NCBI GenBank assembly: GCA_903868145.1
Contig: CAIPTY010000060.1
Location: 1 to 64,000, forward strand
Direction of reading: 5' to 3'
Source of the DNA: an uncultured Desulfuromonadales bacterium
GTDB lineage: Bacteria; Desulfobacterota; Desulfuromonadia; Geobacterales; Pseudopelobacteraceae
DNA length: 64,000 bases
Below the pieces are notes generated by a model. The model saw only the letters and a list, made by a program, of their open reading frames with translations, was not told the origin of the DNA and did no database searches. Below are positions 18,371 through 27,075 of the stretch, in pieces (positions within the stretch are counted from its first letter, which is position 1; every line of letters starts with the position of its first letter). The translations under genes and the position numbers were made by a program.

Positions 18371-19468
18371 TCATACCTGGAGTTGTTTTTGAAGCAAATT
18401 GCGCAGCAGTGCCATCAGCGGAGCAGGATCATCGATCACGAGTTCCAGGCGGGCGAGCAGAATCGTGTCGGCTATGCGGCCAGGCAGGTGTTTCAATTTT
18501 ACCCCGTCCTTTTCAGTAGTTATGGCACAATCAGCTCCTGATTCACGGGCAGCGGCCTCAATTCGCGCAATGAGGGTTTCTCCGTAAACCACATGATCCG
18601 GCAGACTGACGGTAGCGACCACATTCAGGCCCCGGTCGCTCAGCCCCTTAAAAAAAGAGTTCGGGTCAGCTATCCCGGCAAAAGCCAGCAGCTTTCTGCC
18701 CCGCAGAGAATCAAACGGACATGATCTGCCATCTGTCAGGGAGATTGCATCAACAAGCTCATGACGAGTGGCACATGCGGCACCAGCAGACGATTCAGCG
18801 TTTGCTCCCGCCCCCTGGGGGCAGCGGGTATGCATAACCAGATCAGCGCGGGCAGCTGCATTTTTTGGCTCCCGCAAAAGACCGGTCGGCAGCGTCCAGC
18901 CATTACCAAATGGACGCTGACAGTCCAACAGCAGAATATTGAGATCACGGTGCAGACGCAGGTGCTGGAAACCATCATCCAGCAGGAAAATATCAGGCTT
19001 GAGAGATTCCATGGCAAGCATTCCGGCCGCGTAGCGGTCGATGCCGATCAGCACCATCAGGCCGGGGACAGTGGATGCCAGCAGAAACGGTTCGTCTCCG
19101 CACTCTTCCGGAGTAAGCAGCAGTTTTCTTCCGTCCGAGACGATAGCGGTGGTTCCTTCACGGGTACCGCCGTAACCTCGCGACAGCACGGCCACTTTCA
19201 GGCCTTGTGCCAGAAGTATGCGGGCGATGCAGGCCGTAACCGGCGTCTTGCCGGTGCCGCCAACCGTGATGTTCCCGACAGAAACTACCGGACTGGGTAG
19301 TTTATGAACCGTAAGTACCCCGTCCTGATACACCCACGCCCGAAAACGCTGGGCAAGGGAATACACTAGTGACGCGGGAATCAAAGCGGCCTTGAGCAGC
19401 AACTCGGGAACCCCGCGGCGTGTACCGTTTGCCACACCACGCCAGTATGTTGAGAGAGAAATGTTCAT
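18371..19468 (-). CDS. lpxK: Tetraacyldisaccharide 4'-kinase
   Basis: 365 aa from ATG 19468, which has GGAA directly upstream; a longer frame to 19513 has no good site. The P-loop reads [17 protein letters not shown] near residue 60, and [19 protein letters not shown] is the signature of LpxK. The enzyme phosphorylates lipid A disaccharide at the 4' position at the inner face of the inner membrane, after LpxB. It now lies separated from waaA by a 2.9 kb accessory island. Confidence 0.95.
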   Translation of the reverse strand: MNISLSTYWRGVANGTRRGVPELLLKAALIPASLVYSLAQRFRAWVYQDGVLTVHKLPSPVVSVGNITVGGTGKTPVTACIARILLAQGLKVAVLSRGYGGTREGTTAIVSDGRKLLLTPEECGDEPFLLASTVPGLMVLIGIDRYAAGMLAMESLKPDIFLLDDGFQHLRLHRDLNILLLDCQRPFGNGWTLPTGLLREPKNAAARADLVMHTRCPQGAGANAESSAGAACATRHELVDAISLTDGRSCPFDSLRGRKLLAFAGIADPNSFFKGLSDRGLNVVATVSLPDHVVYGETLIARIEAAARESGADCAITTEKDGVKLKHLPGRIADTILLARLELVIDDPAPLMALLRNLLQKQLQV

Positions 19469-19553
19469 AATTTCCGGTCGCTTATTGTCATCTGCTGTTG
19501 TTTTCCACGTCATAATTCCGTAATGTTTTTCCGATCACGCAACATCTGTTCAT

Positions 19554-19582
19554 TTGACATCTGTCACGTTACGCATTACAGT
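19554..19582 (+). promoter_or_regulatory. Candidate sigma-70 promoter of higBA
   Basis: TTGACA (19554-19559) and TACAGT (19577-19582) are separated by exactly 17 nt. The predicted transcription start, about 19589, coincides with the GTG start of the toxin gene, so a leaderless toxin mRNA would result if this promoter is used. No experimental support. Confidence 0.4.
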
Positions 19583-19588
19583 GATGCT

Positions 19589-19870
19589 GTGATCAAAACT
19601 TTTGTCGACAAACATACCGAGACGCTGTATCTGGCCGGACGATCACGGCGCCTGCCTCCAGATATTTTACAGCGAGCCCTGCGGCGGTTGGAATTTCTGG
19701 ATTACGCAACATCACTCGATGATCTTAAAGTTCCGCCAAGTAACAGGCTTCATGCTTTGAAAGATGACCGAACAGGGCAACATTCCATTTCTATCAACGA
19801 CCAGTGGCGTATATGCTTTGTCTTCATGAATGGCGACGCATTTAATGTTGAAATCACGGACTACCATTAA
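19589..19870 (+). CDS. higB: HigB toxin, RelE-type mRNA interferase
   Basis: 93 aa from GTG 19589. This start is preferred because the family begins (M)IKTFVDKHTETLYLAG; an upstream frame from 19523 would add 22 atypical residues. HigB features: RLEFLDYATSLDDLKVPP, RLHALKDDRTGQHSI and the catalytic-core INDQWRICFVF. HigB toxins cleave ribosome-associated mRNA and are neutralised by HigA. The antitoxin gene follows after 13 nt, in the toxin-first order normal for hig loci. Confidence 0.9.
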   Translation: MIKTFVDKHTETLYLAGRSRRLPPDILQRALRRLEFLDYATSLDDLKVPPSNRLHALKDDRTGQHSISINDQWRICFVFMNGDAFNVEITDYH

Positions 19871-19883
19871 TACGAGGTGCACC

Positions 19884-20198
19884 ATGGTAATAGCCAATAC
19901 GAAAAAACGATTGATTCCACCCACTCATCCCGGCGTATTATTGCGCGAAGATTTCATGGTGGATTACGGGCTTTCAGTCAGTGCTCTGGCTGCTGGTCTC
20001 AAGGTATCACGCCAGACAGTAAATGAGCTGCTTAATGGGCGACGCGCCGTCACGTCTATCATGGCCCTGCGCCTCTCCCAGCTTTTCGGCAACTCTTCCC
20101 GCTTCTGGATGAACGCCCAGGTGGCACTCGATCTTTGGAACGCCGAGCACGAGTATCAGCAGGAGCTGAAGGAAATACGGCTGCTCAAGGCGGCGTGA
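19884..20198 (+). CDS. higA: HigA antitoxin, XRE-type HTH
   Basis: 104 aa from ATG 19884, with GAGGTG 4 nt upstream. It begins MVIANTKKRLIPPTHPGVLL, the HigA signature, and carries an HTH (LSVSALAAGLKVSRQTVNEL) near residues 35-55 and the NSSRFWMNAQVALDLW block. It binds HigB and represses its own promoter. The pair lies divergent from lpxK at one edge of the accessory island. Confidence 0.92.
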   Translation: MVIANTKKRLIPPTHPGVLLREDFMVDYGLSVSALAAGLKVSRQTVNELLNGRRAVTSIMALRLSQLFGNSSRFWMNAQVALDLWNAEHEYQQELKEIRLLKAA

Positions 20199-20217
20199 GT
20201 TAAATTCATTGTGGCGA

Positions 20218-20427
20218 TTATACATTCTCTCGCCATTCGCCACCATCCACGTAGTACTTTTTCAACTTTGTCTGCTGTTCATCATACAAATAAACCTCAA
20301 TTCCATCAGCATCTGTTGCCCATAGTTCACGCTTTACGAGTTCAATGTCGAACGCCTGAGTAGAAAAGCCCTTCACCCATCCCTTTTTACCCGTACTTTC
20401 CCAATCATAACCACATGCTGTTAACAA
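20218..20427 (-). CDS. Short hypothetical protein, possibly the 3' part of a decayed gene
   Basis: 69 aa if read from TTG 20427. The frame stays open upstream to about 20481 (reading QTRHPEVVHQPTTVETLL), where an in-frame TAA follows an ATG ACC TTG CAG. The natural start may therefore have been lost to a stop mutation. The C-terminal part (WATDADGIEVYLYDEQ, KKYYVDGGEWRENV) is protein-like. I do not recognise a family. Confidence 0.4.
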   Translation of the reverse strand: MLTACGYDWESTGKKGWVKGFSTQAFDIELVKRELWATDADGIEVYLYDEQQTKLKKYYVDGGEWRENV

Positions 20428-20503
20428 AGTCTCTACGGTTGTAGGTTGGTGAACTACCTCGGGATGCCTGGTTTGCCACTTTTACTGCAAGGTCATAAGG
20501 CTG

Positions 20504-20536
20504 ACCAGCCCGCCCAGTTTTTCCGGGCGGCCTGGT
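20504..20536. repeat. Strong hairpin / possible bidirectional terminator
   Basis: Arms ACCAG-C-CCGCCC and GGGCGG-C-CTGGT surround a 9-nt loop with one internal C/C mismatch. There is no clear run of T after either arm, so it could be a factor-assisted terminator or the end of a repeat element. It lies between a short hypothetical gene and the DUF2971 gene. Confidence 0.55.
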
Positions 20537-20554
20537 CGAGCCGCAAGTTGGACA

Positions 20555-21214
20555 CTAATTTTCTCTAATTGCAATTTTATGCTCGACTACTCTGAAGCTA
20601 CTAGAAGCAATTCTAGATTTTATTACTCTTATCGGTTGATTGAAATTTTCAATAAGACTCCTTAGTCCATTGATAGGAATTTCGCATCTTGGACCAAGTA
20701 CAATTTCTCTGAGAATAAAGTCCTCTGAGAAAGGATAAAAGTAGTTACCTGATTCGATCGAGTCATGATCAAGTTCAACAAAAAGCCTCATTTCATCTTC
20801 ATATCTCCAGTCCGCAAATTTTGTTCGTAATAATCGGCTCATCATATTGTTTTCGTTAAATATCAGTTCTCCTGTTTTTGGGTTGATTTTTATCTTCATT
20901 GGACTTTTTGAGTAAATAACCGGTTTAAGGAACTTATCTGGTATGTCAAAACCGAGGCATATGCCGGTATGTTTCTCCGCATAATGTCCCCAAAGTAGTG
21001 GATTACTCCAAGACTTGCTGAAACAAATAAGCCCCTTATTCTCGTTTAACTGATCTTTTGTCATGCGGAATGCTTTGCGGTGAGTTTTATCAGAGAGATC
21101 AACTGCGAGAAGCTCGAATGGATCATTTAGGTCAGAAAATATTGAAATTTTAATTCGACGAAGAGCTATATTGCTTAAGGCAAACTGCGCATTAGTCAGA
21201 TAATACACACGCAT
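20555..21214 (-). CDS. DUF2971 family protein
   Basis: 219 aa. The family hallmark is plain: KISIFSDLNDPFELL near residue 25, then GLICFSKSWSNPLLWGHYA and HTGICLGFDIP. DUF2971 proteins are common in phage-defence islands and mobile DNA, but no activity is established. The gene is AT-rich compared with the lipid A genes on both sides, in keeping with horizontal arrival. No partner gene is adjacent except a small membrane protein. Confidence 0.85.
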   Translation of the reverse strand: MRVYYLTNAQFALSNIALRRIKISIFSDLNDPFELLAVDLSDKTHRKAFRMTKDQLNENKGLICFSKSWSNPLLWGHYAEKHTGICLGFDIPDKFLKPVIYSKSPMKIKINPKTGELIFNENNMMSRLLRTKFADWRYEDEMRLFVELDHDSIESGNYFYPFSEDFILREIVLGPRCEIPINGLRSLIENFNQPIRVIKSRIASSSFRVVEHKIAIREN

Positions 21215-21279
21215 ATTATTTTTCCTTTTTTGTGTCAGACTTGTCCTCCGTTACCACCACTCTTACTCGTTGAAAAGGT

Positions 21280-21501
21280 TTACCAAAATTGACTTTCACG
21301 AGCGACAATAACACCACCGATAGCTCCAATTAATATTACGAAAACGCCGCCTCCAATCCTTAAAATATCTCCTATGGTAATTTCTACAATTTTCATTTCA
21401 ATTAAGTTAGGCGGAAAAACAAACATGGTCGCAACTACCACACCTATGACTATGCCAATTACTATCCCACTTATTAGTCTGAACCAGTCTGCAAACTCCA
21501 T
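21280..21501 (-). CDS. Small membrane protein, two TM segments
   Basis: 73 aa. Two hydrophobic helices (about residues 8-30 and 47-67) flank a short linker (PPNLIEMKIVEITIGD). The second segment is rich in glycine (GGGVFVILIGAIGGVIVA). I do not recognise a family. It lies 65 nt upstream of the DUF2971 gene and is similarly AT-rich, so the two may form a unit. Confidence 0.5.
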   Translation of the reverse strand: MEFADWFRLISGIVIGIVIGVVVATMFVFPPNLIEMKIVEITIGDILRIGGGVFVILIGAIGGVIVARESQFW

Positions 21502-21533
21502 ATTCCCACCTTGTTTTGTTCAACATGTTATTG

Positions 21534-21561
21534 ACCGGTTCGCGCGCGCGCGTGAACCGGT
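21534..21561. repeat. 28-bp GC-alternating palindrome
   Basis: Arms ACCGGTTC (21534-21541) and GAACCGGT (21554-21561) are exact inverted repeats. Between them lies GCGCGCGCGCGT, alternating purine-pyrimidine and itself nearly self-complementary. It is in the 207-nt gap between the small membrane gene and the antitoxin gene, and could form a hairpin or Z-DNA. Confidence 0.8.
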
Positions 21562-21640
21562 GATCTACCTAAATGGAACATTTACCCCGCTGCTCCGTCA
21601 GTGTCATTTCACTCCATACTACCATCAAAACATCCCGGGA

Positions 21641-21660
21641 ATTCCGGGGACAATATAATT
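21641..21660 (+). repeat. REP/RAYT-like intergenic signature (island 1)
   Basis: ATTCCGGGGACAATATAATT resembles the ATTCCGGGGACACAATAxxxAATT string found on the minus strand at 28526-28550. This type of sequence is often seen beside REP-associated transposase remnants; no transposase gene is present here. Confidence 0.4.
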
Positions 21661-21708
21661 CAACACATGCCAACTGCAAATCGCCCCGAATTTATGGAAA
21701 CGCCATGC

Positions 21709-22053
21709 TTACTTCTCAACCCCATACGCCGCACCACCTTCAGCAACATGCAACCCAGCCTCATTCACATCCGGTTCAAACACCACCCGCACCCTGGCGT
21801 GCAGTGCTTCGGCGACGCGTCGCAACATACTGAGAGAGTGTCCTTCATAACCGCTTGATTCAAGTCGACTGATCTGCTGTTGAGATGTTTTGAGGAGCCT
21901 TGCAAGTTCTTTCTGTGACAACCCTGCTTTTTTACGCAGGGTAGTAATTTGCAGAGCCACATCCCACATCTCTCCGGCTTGTTCAAATAGAGCGGCAAAA
22001 ACCGGTTCTCTCATCTGTTCATCAAGATATGTGTCAAAATTAGTTTTTTTCAT
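21709..22053 (-). CDS. XRE-family antitoxin of a RelE/Gp49-type module
   Basis: 114 aa from ATG 22053, which overlaps the toxin stop as ATGA; a GAGG lies upstream. The HTH is clear: LRKKAGLSQKELARLLKTSQ then QISRLESSGYEGHSLSMLRR. The N-terminal segment TNFDTYLDEQMREPVFAALF is typical of antitoxins paired with Gp49-like toxins. Toxin-first order and overlap indicate translational coupling. It probably also represses the module. Confidence 0.88.
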   Translation of the reverse strand: MKKTNFDTYLDEQMREPVFAALFEQAGEMWDVALQITTLRKKAGLSQKELARLLKTSQQQISRLESSGYEGHSLSMLRRVAEALHARVRVVFEPDVNEAGLHVAEGGAAYGVEK

Positions 22054-22409
22054 AATTTCACCCTCGATAGCCAATCATTCATCCGGTCGTGTGCAGTTTT
22101 CAAATCGCGGAGCGGAATAGCCTGACCCTTATTTCTAATGCCATGCAGCGCAACAATACGGCGATTCTTCATAAAAAACCACAGTACACGGGTATTGAGC
22201 TTGCCGACGTGGCGCAATTCAAACAAACCGTCACCAATCGTCTTTGACAATGGTTCCCGATGAAACTGACGGTTGCGTAATTTTGCCAACCCGGCAAGAA
22301 CCGCAGTAAAGTCATTCGGATCACTTGATTTCAATTCATCCAGAAAATCCCTAACGGGACAATTACCTGTTTGAGTCTCATAAAATTCTACCGTGAAATC
22401 AATATTCAT
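22050..22409 (-). CDS. RelE/ParE-superfamily toxin (Gp49-like)
   Basis: 119 aa. Features of the Gp49/HigB-like toxins: FYETQTGNCPVRDFLDEL at the N-terminus, then GDGLFELRHVGKLNTRVLWF and IVALHGIRNKGQAIP. The start codon lies inside the end of waaA: the two genes share 11 nt, and waaA stops 9 nt into the toxin. The toxin is therefore read from the lipid A operon and coupled to waaA translation. Confidence 0.88.
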   Translation of the reverse strand: MNIDFTVEFYETQTGNCPVRDFLDELKSSDPNDFTAVLAGLAKLRNRQFHREPLSKTIGDGLFELRHVGKLNTRVLWFFMKNRRIVALHGIRNKGQAIPLRDLKTAHDRMNDWLSRVKL

Positions 22410-23718
22410 GCAACACCAAATTTGATGTATTAATGTGCCGTGCTACAACATCCATATGCCGTTCGGTGGCTCCGCCGGCATCACGCATCATTTTCAGGCC
22501 GTTCTGCCCCAGCACCCGCCTTAGATCGCAACTTACAATCAATATTCTGATCGCTTCAACAAGCGCTTCAGGTGTTTCAACCCGGATACCGGCGCCATAG
22601 TGCGCCACCAGTGCAGCTATTTCCCGGAAATTGGTCATATAAGGGCCGTAGATGAGGGGAACGCCGAGAGAAGCCGGCTCCAGCAGGTTGTGACCTCCGG
22701 TGGGGACAAGGCTGCCACCGACGTATACGATGTCCGACAGGGCATACAGGTTCATCAGCTCTCCGACGGTATCAATCAGGAGTACGTCTCCGCTACGGAA
22801 AACGCCGCCTTCTTGGGTATTCATCTGTGTACGCCGACGGCAGCGGATTCCTGCCCTCTGTATCTGCTCTGCCACCTCGCCGGCCCGTTCGGGATGACGT
22901 GGGACCATCACAAGAAAAAGGCCGCTGGTGGGTGACAGCAACTCATGGTAGGCTCGAAGCAGGTATTCCTCCTCGCCGGGATGGGTGCTGCCCGCACAGA
23001 TAACCGTGAGATTATCAGGAATTCCGTACTGTTCCCTGAATGTGTGGATTTCATCTGCCCCGACCTGACGATAGGGTATGTCGTATTTCAGGTTACCGCT
23101 TGTCAGGGTGCTTTCGGGCGCTGCACCGATGGCAACGATGCGCTCGCGGTCTGTTTCTGTCTGCATGCAGAGGGCACTGAACAGTTGAAGCGGATGGCGG
23201 AAGAACCACCTGAAGCGCAGGTACCTGTTGAAGGAGCGATCAGAGATGCGCCCGTTGGCCAGCATAAGCGGGATGCCCCGTTTCGAGGCTTCACGATTGA
23301 AATTCGGCCAGATCTCGGTCTCCATGATAATGACCAGGCTGGGCTTGATACAGTCCAATGCCCGATGCACCGCCGGGAGAAAATCGAAGGGGAAATAGAT
23401 GCAGAGATCTTTTTCCGGAAACCGGGAGGCGATTGCGCGACCGGTCTCGGTGGTGTTGGATATCAGGATGGCGTGTTCCGGATAGCGTGAGCGGATCGCC
23501 CTGAGAAGGGGGCGGGCAGCCAGGGATTCGCCCACAGATACCGCGTGCAGCCAGATAACTGGACGCTTGCCCAGCTTTGCCAATTTCCCTTGGTGGATGT
23601 ATCCAAAACGCTCGGCAAAGGCCGGTGAACGGCCACGACTGACAGAACGGTACAGATGGTAGCAGATTATCGGAAACAGGAGGAAAATTGAAAGAATGTT
23701 GTAGGTCAGATAGAACAT
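22399..23718 (-). CDS. waaA: Kdo transferase (GT30)
   Basis: 439 aa from ATG 23718, which overlaps the phosphatase stop as TGATG. An N-terminal membrane anchor (YNILSIFLLFPIICYHLY) precedes GT30 blocks: IWLHAVSVGESLAARPLL, ISNTTETGRAIA, SLVIIMETEIWPNF with the catalytic acidic residues, and GGHNLLEPASLGVPLIYGP. It transfers one or more Kdo residues to lipid A precursor on the cytoplasmic face. The 3' end overlaps a toxin gene by 11 nt. Confidence 0.95.
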   Translation of the reverse strand: MFYLTYNILSIFLLFPIICYHLYRSVSRGRSPAFAERFGYIHQGKLAKLGKRPVIWLHAVSVGESLAARPLLRAIRSRYPEHAILISNTTETGRAIASRFPEKDLCIYFPFDFLPAVHRALDCIKPSLVIIMETEIWPNFNREASKRGIPLMLANGRISDRSFNRYLRFRWFFRHPLQLFSALCMQTETDRERIVAIGAAPESTLTSGNLKYDIPYRQVGADEIHTFREQYGIPDNLTVICAGSTHPGEEEYLLRAYHELLSPTSGLFLVMVPRHPERAGEVAEQIQRAGIRCRRRTQMNTQEGGVFRSGDVLLIDTVGELMNLYALSDIVYVGGSLVPTGGHNLLEPASLGVPLIYGPYMTNFREIAALVAHYGAGIRVETPEALVEAIRILIVSCDLRRVLGQNGLKMMRDAGGATERHMDVVARHINTSNLVLHEY

Positions 23719-24413
23719 CAGCAGGCTCCGGTCGCCGGAGGTGCGGTTGTCTCCCGGTCGAGCCCCAGAATGTAATACAGAAAGAGTGCAGTCAGATGCA
23801 CCATACCCCAGGCCCACAGAGTATCGCTCAGAAAATGCCCCCCCTGGGTTATTCGCGCCACGCTCATGAGTACGCCAAAGACAACTCCACCGGTCAGCCA
23901 GAGTCGTGCCAGGCGTTTGTTGGTGCGCCGATAGATGAAAAACGGCGCGGTCATGTAAAATGCGGCAGAACTGTGCCCCGATGGAAAGGAGCGCCCTTTG
24001 CCGTCCTCACCCTTCTGCCATGGCTGAAGGAATTGCTTCTGGCCGCCAAACTGGACTATTTCCCGTGGACGGGGGCGTCCCCAATGATCCTTGAATACGG
24101 CATTGACAAGTAGACCCGGGCCAATCGCCAGCAGGAACACCAGAAAAATTCCCGGTCGCCTCCAGCGCATAAATCTCTGACGGCAAAAAGAGATCAGATA
24201 TGCCGCCAACCCAATCAGGCCCAGAACCATGGCAGTGGAGGGGCCCACCCGGTAGAGCGCATGCCAGGGGAAGAGATCGCCCGTCGGCCATTTTCCCCCT
24301 GCGTAAAATGGCGCTGATACCGCCAGATCGGCATTGCTCCACGCGATGAGAGCGGTAGCCACCACCAGCACCACGGTGACCACGGCGCATTCCTTCCAGA
24401 GACCGGGCTTCAT
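23718..24413 (-). CDS. PAP2-family membrane lipid phosphatase (LpxE/PgpB-like)
   Basis: 231 aa, about six membrane segments. The three phosphatase motifs are complete: KDHWGRPRP, PSGHS near residue 140, and ARITQGGHFLSDT. In a waaA-lpxL-msbA operon it may remove a lipid A phosphate (LpxE/LpxF type) or recycle undecaprenyl pyrophosphate. The start overlaps the lpxL stop by 4 nt and the stop overlaps the waaA start. Confidence 0.85.
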   Translation of the reverse strand: MKPGLWKECAVVTVVLVVATALIAWSNADLAVSAPFYAGGKWPTGDLFPWHALYRVGPSTAMVLGLIGLAAYLISFCRQRFMRWRRPGIFLVFLLAIGPGLLVNAVFKDHWGRPRPREIVQFGGQKQFLQPWQKGEDGKGRSFPSGHSSAAFYMTAPFFIYRRTNKRLARLWLTGGVVFGVLMSVARITQGGHFLSDTLWAWGMVHLTALFLYYILGLDRETTAPPATGAC

Positions 24414-25327
24414 CCGAGCGGTTCTCCGGCACGCTTCCAGCGCCTGTGTACCCAGTACCAGTCGGTGGGATGGGCGATTATGAAGCGTTCAATATATCCT
24501 GAATAGCGTTTTACATCATTTGCGATTCCTTCTTCACAGGTATCACCCTCGAAGGAGAACTGGGGATGTATGGTGATCACATGCTTCTCACCTTCTCGAT
24601 GAATGAACGCAGGCAGGATGGGGACTCCGGTTTTTCTGGCCAGCAGAACCGGCGCCTTTGATGCCCATGCCGAACGCCCCAGGAATGAAATCAGCGCTCC
24701 CTCTTCCGGAAAAACCGCCTGATCCACCAGCAACCCGACAGTACCGTCCCTGCGAATGACCGAGATCATATTCCGCAGGGCGTTATCCTTATAGATTATG
24801 GTGTTTTCGTGGCGAAGGCGCATCTTTTCCACCATTGTGTTCAGGTAGGGATTGTTTTGACGCCGTGCAACAACTGACAGGGATGTGTGAAATAGCCGGG
24901 CATATGTCAATGCCACCAGCTCCCAGTTCCCGCAGTGACCGGTGAGAAAGATGAGTCCCTTGCCCTTGGCGCGGGCAGCATCGTAATGTTCCATGCCGCG
25001 AATTTCTATGATGTCAATCAGCCTGTTGTCTCTACCATGATACAGTCGGCATGCTTCCAGAAAGGATCTTCCAAGGTTGATAAATGTTTCTCGTGCGATC
25101 TCTTCCGGTGTTTCAAACGGGCAGGTCCATTCAGGGCTTTGTTTCATGTAGGGTAGCGCCTGACGGATGTTGTCGATGGCGACCCGACGCCGGGCTCCCA
25201 TGATCCTGAACATGAGCAGACCGATCAATCTGCCAAATCCGTACAGACTGCGTTCCGGAAAAACTGCGGCGACCAGGGTAAAAAGGTATAAGAAGCCGGC
25301 CTGCAGTATCCAGAGCACTCTCTTCAT
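24410..25327 (-). CDS. lpxL: Lipid A late acyltransferase (LpxL/HtrB family)
   Basis: 305 aa. One N-terminal membrane segment (about 7-22) and the acyltransferase motif HX4E in FLTGHCGNWE near residue 130, followed by VGLLVDQAVFPEEGALISFL and the terminal TDWYWVHRRWK. The family adds a secondary acyl chain to Kdo-lipid A. Whether it is LpxL or LpxM in role cannot be read. It overlaps msbA and the PAP2 gene by 4 nt each. Confidence 0.92.
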   Translation of the reverse strand: MKRVLWILQAGFLYLFTLVAAVFPERSLYGFGRLIGLLMFRIMGARRRVAIDNIRQALPYMKQSPEWTCPFETPEEIARETFINLGRSFLEACRLYHGRDNRLIDIIEIRGMEHYDAARAKGKGLIFLTGHCGNWELVALTYARLFHTSLSVVARRQNNPYLNTMVEKMRLRHENTIIYKDNALRNMISVIRRDGTVGLLVDQAVFPEEGALISFLGRSAWASKAPVLLARKTGVPILPAFIHREGEKHVITIHPQFSFEGDTCEEGIANDVKRYSGYIERFIIAHPTDWYWVHRRWKRAGEPLG

Positions 25328-27075
25328 GGCTCGCAGACCTCCCCTGGGGCATCGCGGTCCGTAAACTGCAGTGAGTGCAGGCGGCTGTAAAGCCCGCTGT
25401 TATTGAGGAGGTCGTCGTGAGTACCGTTCTCCACAACACGCCCGCCATCAAGGACAACAATACGGTCAGCATGCAGAACGGTTGAGAGGCGGTGAGCAAT
25501 CACGAAGGTAGTCCGGTTTATCATCAGATTATCGAGCGCCTGCTGCACCATCTGTTCACTTTCGGTGTCCAGAGCACTGGTAGCCTCGTCAAGGATCAGG
25601 ATCGGAGCGTTTTTCAGAAGTGCCCGGGCGATGCAGATCCGCTGACGCTGGCCACCCGACAGGCGTACTCCCCGGTCACCGATACTGGTATCATAACCGT
25701 CCGGCAGCTGCATGATAAAATCGTGTGCGAAGGCGGCCCGTGCAGCCGCGACAACCTCATCAAGAGCCGCATCCGGCCTGCCGTAGAGGATATTGCTGGC
25801 TATACTCGCGTGAAAGAGGGTTGTCTCCTGATCAACCAGCGCAATCTGGCTGACCAGAGAGGCGAGTGTGAGATCACGGATGTCGTGCCCGTCGATGCAG
25901 ATCGAGCCAGAGCTTACGTCGTGGAAACGGAGCAACAGGGAGACAAGGGTTGATTTACCGCCGCCTGACGGCCCCACCAGGGCAACCATCTGGTTGCTTT
26001 CAGCGGAAAGATTAATATCCTGAAGCGTTGGTGTTTCGCTGTAACTGAATGAAACCTCCCTGAACGTCACTGCACCCGAAGAGCGCCCCATATCCACAGC
26101 ACCGGGCCGGTCCACGATGCCCCTGTGTTCGTCAAGCAGCTTGAAGACCCGCTCCGCAGCCCCTGCGGAGCGTTGCAGCGCGTTATATGCCCCCTGGAGC
26201 TTCTTGATCGGATTGAAGACCATCACCATGGCGGTAATGAAGGAGAAAAATTCCGATGCGGTCATATGACCCGATATGACCTGACTTCCGCCGAAAAAGA
26301 CAACGCCGGCGATGCCGAAAGAGATGATCGTTTCTGATACCGGCATGGCCAGCGATTCATATTTGATGAACCGCCGGTACTGACTGAAATATTCCAGGTT
26401 GGCGGATTGGAAACGTTTTGTGGCCAAAGGTTCCAGGCCGAACGCCTTGATGACTTTGATCCCCGAAAAGGTCTCCTGGAGGATTGCGGTGATGCCACCC
26501 ATGATGTTCAGGCTCCTGCCCGAAGCGTTCTTTATTTTTTTCCCGATCAGTTGCGCCGGATAGGCCGTCAGCGGGATTACCACAAACGTGAAGATCGCAA
26601 GCTGCCAGTTGCGGTAGAAGATCACCCCCAGCAGCGAACAGGCCGACAGAAGATCTCGAAAAAGACCGCAGACAACACTGGCAACTCCGTCCTGCATGGC
26701 GTTAATATCGTTGGTCGCGTGGGACATCAGTTCGCCGGACGAACGCCGATTGAAAAACGCCATGTCCATCCTGACCGTACTGGCATAGACTTCGTTGCGA
26801 ATGTCCTGTATGACCTTTTGTCCTGCGAGCTTGATGCTTACATCGTAGGTAAAACGGGTAATTCCTCGTATCACAAACAGGGCGATGATCCCGATGGGCA
26901 CAAGCAGAAATATTCCCGTATCCTTGCCGGCAAAGATCTTCTTAAGAACCGGTTCGACCAGATAGGCAAAGGCGCCATCCATACCTCCGACTACCGAGGA
27001 ACAGAGCGCCGACAGAAGAATCAGTTTCCAGTACGGCCTGAAATAAGAGACGGTTCGTTTCAGTATCGGATTCAT
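25324..27075 (-). CDS. msbA: Lipid A flippase, ABC exporter
   Basis: 583 aa from ATG 27075, with AGGG 5 nt upstream and an ATGA overlap with lpxB; a longer frame would run into lpxB. The half-transporter has six membrane helices in the first 300 residues, then Walker A GPSGGGKSTL, the signature LSGGQRQRI, Walker B ILILDEATSALD and the H-loop AHRLS. It flips core-lipid A to the periplasmic leaflet. It is part of a run of genes with 4-nt overlaps from lpxB to the phosphatase. Confidence 0.95.
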   Translation of the reverse strand: MNPILKRTVSYFRPYWKLILLSALCSSVVGGMDGAFAYLVEPVLKKIFAGKDTGIFLLVPIGIIALFVIRGITRFTYDVSIKLAGQKVIQDIRNEVYASTVRMDMAFFNRRSSGELMSHATNDINAMQDGVASVVCGLFRDLLSACSLLGVIFYRNWQLAIFTFVVIPLTAYPAQLIGKKIKNASGRSLNIMGGITAILQETFSGIKVIKAFGLEPLATKRFQSANLEYFSQYRRFIKYESLAMPVSETIISFGIAGVVFFGGSQVISGHMTASEFFSFITAMVMVFNPIKKLQGAYNALQRSAGAAERVFKLLDEHRGIVDRPGAVDMGRSSGAVTFREVSFSYSETPTLQDINLSAESNQMVALVGPSGGGKSTLVSLLLRFHDVSSGSICIDGHDIRDLTLASLVSQIALVDQETTLFHASIASNILYGRPDAALDEVVAAARAAFAHDFIMQLPDGYDTSIGDRGVRLSGGQRQRICIARALLKNAPILILDEATSALDTESEQMVQQALDNLMINRTTFVIAHRLSTVLHADRIVVLDGGRVVENGTHDDLLNNSGLYSRLHSLQFTDRDAPGEVCEP

